Shown one piece after another: positions 62,368 through 64,000 of a stretch of 64,000 nucleotides of DNA. This DNA is from Mesorhizobium sp. SOD10 (GTDB taxonomy: Bacteria > Pseudomonadota > Alphaproteobacteria > Rhizobiales > Rhizobiaceae). The notes below the pieces were generated by a model. That model was not told where the DNA came from. It made no database searches and saw nothing but the letters and a program-made list of their open reading frames with translations. The stretch covers positions 62,001 through 126,000 of the forward strand of contig CCNA01000028.1 of the NCBI GenBank assembly GCA_000824805.1, read 5' to 3'. The position numbers and the translations under genes are program-made. Every line of letters begins with the position of its first letter. Within the stretch, counting starts at the first letter, position 1.

Positions 62368-62566
62368 ACTTCGGCCGCTTCGCGCCATCGCCCAAGGAGC
62401 TGAAAAAGGAAAAAGCGCAGTGGCCGAGCCTGGCCTGATCGGCGAGGTCGAAACGCTGCAGGCGAAGGAGAAGCTGCGTCGCTGAAACGCTTCTGGAAGG
62501 CCCAGCTCAATGACTCCAGCTTCGCAACTTCATGGAACAAAATCTCCCGCGGCGGGTAAGGTCTCC

Positions 62567-62950
62567 ATGTCATCGGGTCGTTGTCTATGCGGGTCAGTGC
62601 GTTACGAAATCGCGGGTGTGCTTGCACAGCCTATAGCCTGTCACTGCACCCAATGCGCCCGCACCAGCGGCAACTTCGCGGCTATGGCGGCCTGTCGTTC
62701 GGAGGATCTTGAACTGCTAGCGTCGTCTACCCTCAGTTGGTACCGCTCGTCAGAAAACGTCGAGCGCGGCTTCTGCTCGCGTTGTGGCGGTAATCTATTC
62801 TGGAAGGCGGCTCCGGGCGTTCAAACCTTCGTCGCTGCCGGAACCCTTGACCGACCGACAGGCCTGCGCCTTGCCAAGCATATTTTCGTGGGCTCGAAGT
62901 CCGATTTTTATGATCTAACCGACGGCCTACCGCAGGAGCTGGATGGCTAG
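62567..62950 (+). CDS. GFA-domain protein (glutathione-dependent formaldehyde-activating enzyme family)
   Basis: 127 residues from the ATG at 62567 (AAGG upstream); an in-frame ATG at 62510 would add 19. The zinc-binding Cys pattern is complete: RCLCGSVRYE, CHCTQCAR and FCSRCGGNLF. GFA/CENP-V-like proteins bind zinc and sometimes glutathione; a catalytic role is often unproven. Given the nearby alcohol-oxidation island, a link to aldehyde handling is possible but unsupported by operon structure. Confidence 0.9.
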   Translation: MSSGRCLCGSVRYEIAGVLAQPIACHCTQCARTSGNFAAMAACRSEDLELLASSTLSWYRSSENVERGFCSRCGGNLFWKAAPGVQTFVAAGTLDRPTGLRLAKHIFVGSKSDFYDLTDGLPQELDG

Positions 62951-63360
62951 GCTCAGCCGGCAGACGCCCGAATGGGGGTCACAGACGATCGTCGCCGACG
63001 TTGATGCTGCTATAAAGCTAGTCTGGAGCGAGCAGCGGTTTAATCAACGCAATCGCTAACGGGACGTTCGATCAGCCACTAAGTTGGGTGAATGCCGCGT
63101 GGATTATTAAGGCTTTGGCTGGTGTCTAAATCAATCGGCGACGCTCCGGGCCCACCATTATCGCCATTTGCCGATAGACTACGAAGGCAGTTTGCGAAAC
63201 TTGATTGACGAAGCTGATACAGCCCCTTGAGACCGCATCTGTGGGGCGGCGGCGTTACGCCTGATACCATGCCGTTGAGGTCAACTGGCCATTTTCTTGA
63301 AGCTTCCACCAACCCAGCGGTGACGACTGAGCGGGCTGCGATGCTGCGTCCCGGAGGACG
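62951..63360. other. Region before the GH5-like gene, no supported gene
   Basis: 410 bp with no convincing frame. GGAGG lies 3 nt before the GTG at 63361. Nothing else was recognised. Confidence 0.45.
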
Positions 63361-64000
63361 GTGAACATTTTTCCCTTGAAATGGTTTGGAGTGCCTTGGG
63401 GAAAATATTGGAAAACCACTTTGGACAATACCGGATTAACGGTGCAGTGGGTCACGACGGCCGGCTCATATTTCGCTACCGAGGACGGCGATCCATGGAT
63501 GCCGATCGGGCAGAATGATGCGATAAGCTGGCCCGAACTCAACGGGCTGTTCCGGCGCAGGAACATAGCCGGGGTGGAGGCACATCTTTGCTGGCTTAAG
63601 GAAAGCGGCGTCACCTGCCTCAGGCTGATGCTGGAATATGCTCAGGTACGTCACCGCTATTTCGAGCGGCCGTTGGGTCGCTTCGTTCCGGCCATGGTGC
63701 GGCTGTGGGACGACCTTTTTCGTCTCTGCGAGAAACACGGTTTGAGGATATTGCTCACCCCGTTCGATACGTTCTGGCAGTGGCGGCACTGGCGTCATCA
63801 CCCCTATAATCAAGGCAAAGGAGGCGTGCTGGATCACCCCTCCCGGTTCCTGGTCTGCAGAGCCACGCGACACGCCATCAAGGCAAGGCTGGAATTCGCG
63901 GTACGCAGATGGGGAGGCAGCGGCGCACTCTTTGCTTGGGACCTCTGGAACGAGATCCATCCCGAGCAGGCTGAGGGCAGGGCCGACGATTTCGGCGACT
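63361..64000 (+). CDS. GH5-like glycoside hydrolase, N-terminal part (runs off right edge)
   Basis: At least 213 residues from a GTG at 63361 (preceded by GGAGG; an in-frame TGA at 63328 limits the start); the frame is open to the end of the window. The sequence shows a (beta/alpha)8 pattern typical of GH5-like cellulases and mannanases: WLKESGVTCLRLML, CEKHGLRILLTPFDTFW and the acid/base block FAWDLWNEIHP with Glu. There is no signal peptide. The nucleophile Glu should be in the part outside the window. Related to the glycosidases at 37-42 kb only by theme. Confidence 0.85.
   Translation, partial: MNIFPLKWFGVPWGKYWKTTLDNTGLTVQWVTTAGSYFATEDGDPWMPIGQNDAISWPELNGLFRRRNIAGVEAHLCWLKESGVTCLRLMLEYAQVRHRYFERPLGRFVPAMVRLWDDLFRLCEKHGLRILLTPFDTFWQWRHWRHHPYNQGKGGVLDHPSRFLVCRATRHAIKARLEFAVRRWGGSGALFAWDLWNEIHPEQAEGRADDFGD

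Overview
The window is high-GC chromosomal or island DNA from an alphaproteobacterium of the order Hyphomicrobiales (Rhizobiales), most likely Mesorhizobium or a close relative. The signs are a Ros/MucR regulator, DUF982 and DUF3606 proteins, a trb module ending in a DUF2274 gene, alphaproteobacterial gene fragments and the codon usage. No tRNA, rRNA, CRISPR array, complete insertion sequence or integrase was found. Gene decay is common between about 22.7 and 37.2 kb, which suggests a patchwork of accessory DNA.

Layout. 1-1.1 kb: the 3' end of a LuxR-type regulator, a 16-bp perfect lux-box-like palindrome, and a LuxI-type acyl-homoserine-lactone synthase. 1.15-7.3 kb: seven same-strand genes with an envelope or secreted look: a sedolisin (S53) protease, a small membrane protein, a two-domain muralytic-like protein, an SGNH hydrolase, a lipoprotein, a small holin-like protein and another membrane-anchored protein. 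7.6-19.5 kb: an apparently complete Trb-type mating-pair apparatus (coupling protein TraG, CopG-like protein, TrbB-C-D-E-J-L-F-G-I, DUF2274). No relaxase is in view. 19.6-20.4 kb: a MucR/Ros-like regulator lacking the zinc-binding cysteines, with a small partner gene.

20.9-24.1 kb: AraC regulator, divergent SDR and isochorismatase-like hydrolase, then a frameshifted monooxygenase and two gene stubs. 24.4-31.3 kb: a sugar-acid operon (FadR-type repressor, DgoD-like dehydratase, SDR dehydrogenase, binding protein, double ATPase, two permeases). Its last permease is cut off after about 110 residues. Paired palindromic operators sit in front of it. 31.3-37.2 kb: methyltransferase, a CsbD pseudogene, a large hybrid histidine kinase, small rhizobial proteins, and fragments of a kinase and of nuoD. 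37.2-41.9 kb: a glycan cluster (GH1-like hydrolase, UDP-galactopyranose mutase, glycosyltransferase, beta-propeller hydrolase). 42.5-46.2 kb: a two-gene membrane/SDR operon, manganese catalase and a small ORF.

47.2-60.1 kb is one functional island for periplasmic alcohol oxidation. Ten minus-strand genes, nearly all overlapping, encode a haem-binding protein, a PQQ-dependent dehydrogenase with the Asp-Tyr-Asp signature of lanthanide enzymes, its MoxJ-like partner, its cytochrome c, and a dedicated caa3-type oxidase (subunits II, I and III, a membrane protein, CtaG and a further cytochrome c). A convergent plus-strand operon encodes the PQQ-associated binding protein, beta-propeller and ABC exporter set. 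Together these could take electrons from an alcohol to oxygen. 60.2-64 kb holds small genes, a GFA-domain protein and the start of a GH5-like glycosidase that runs off the right edge.
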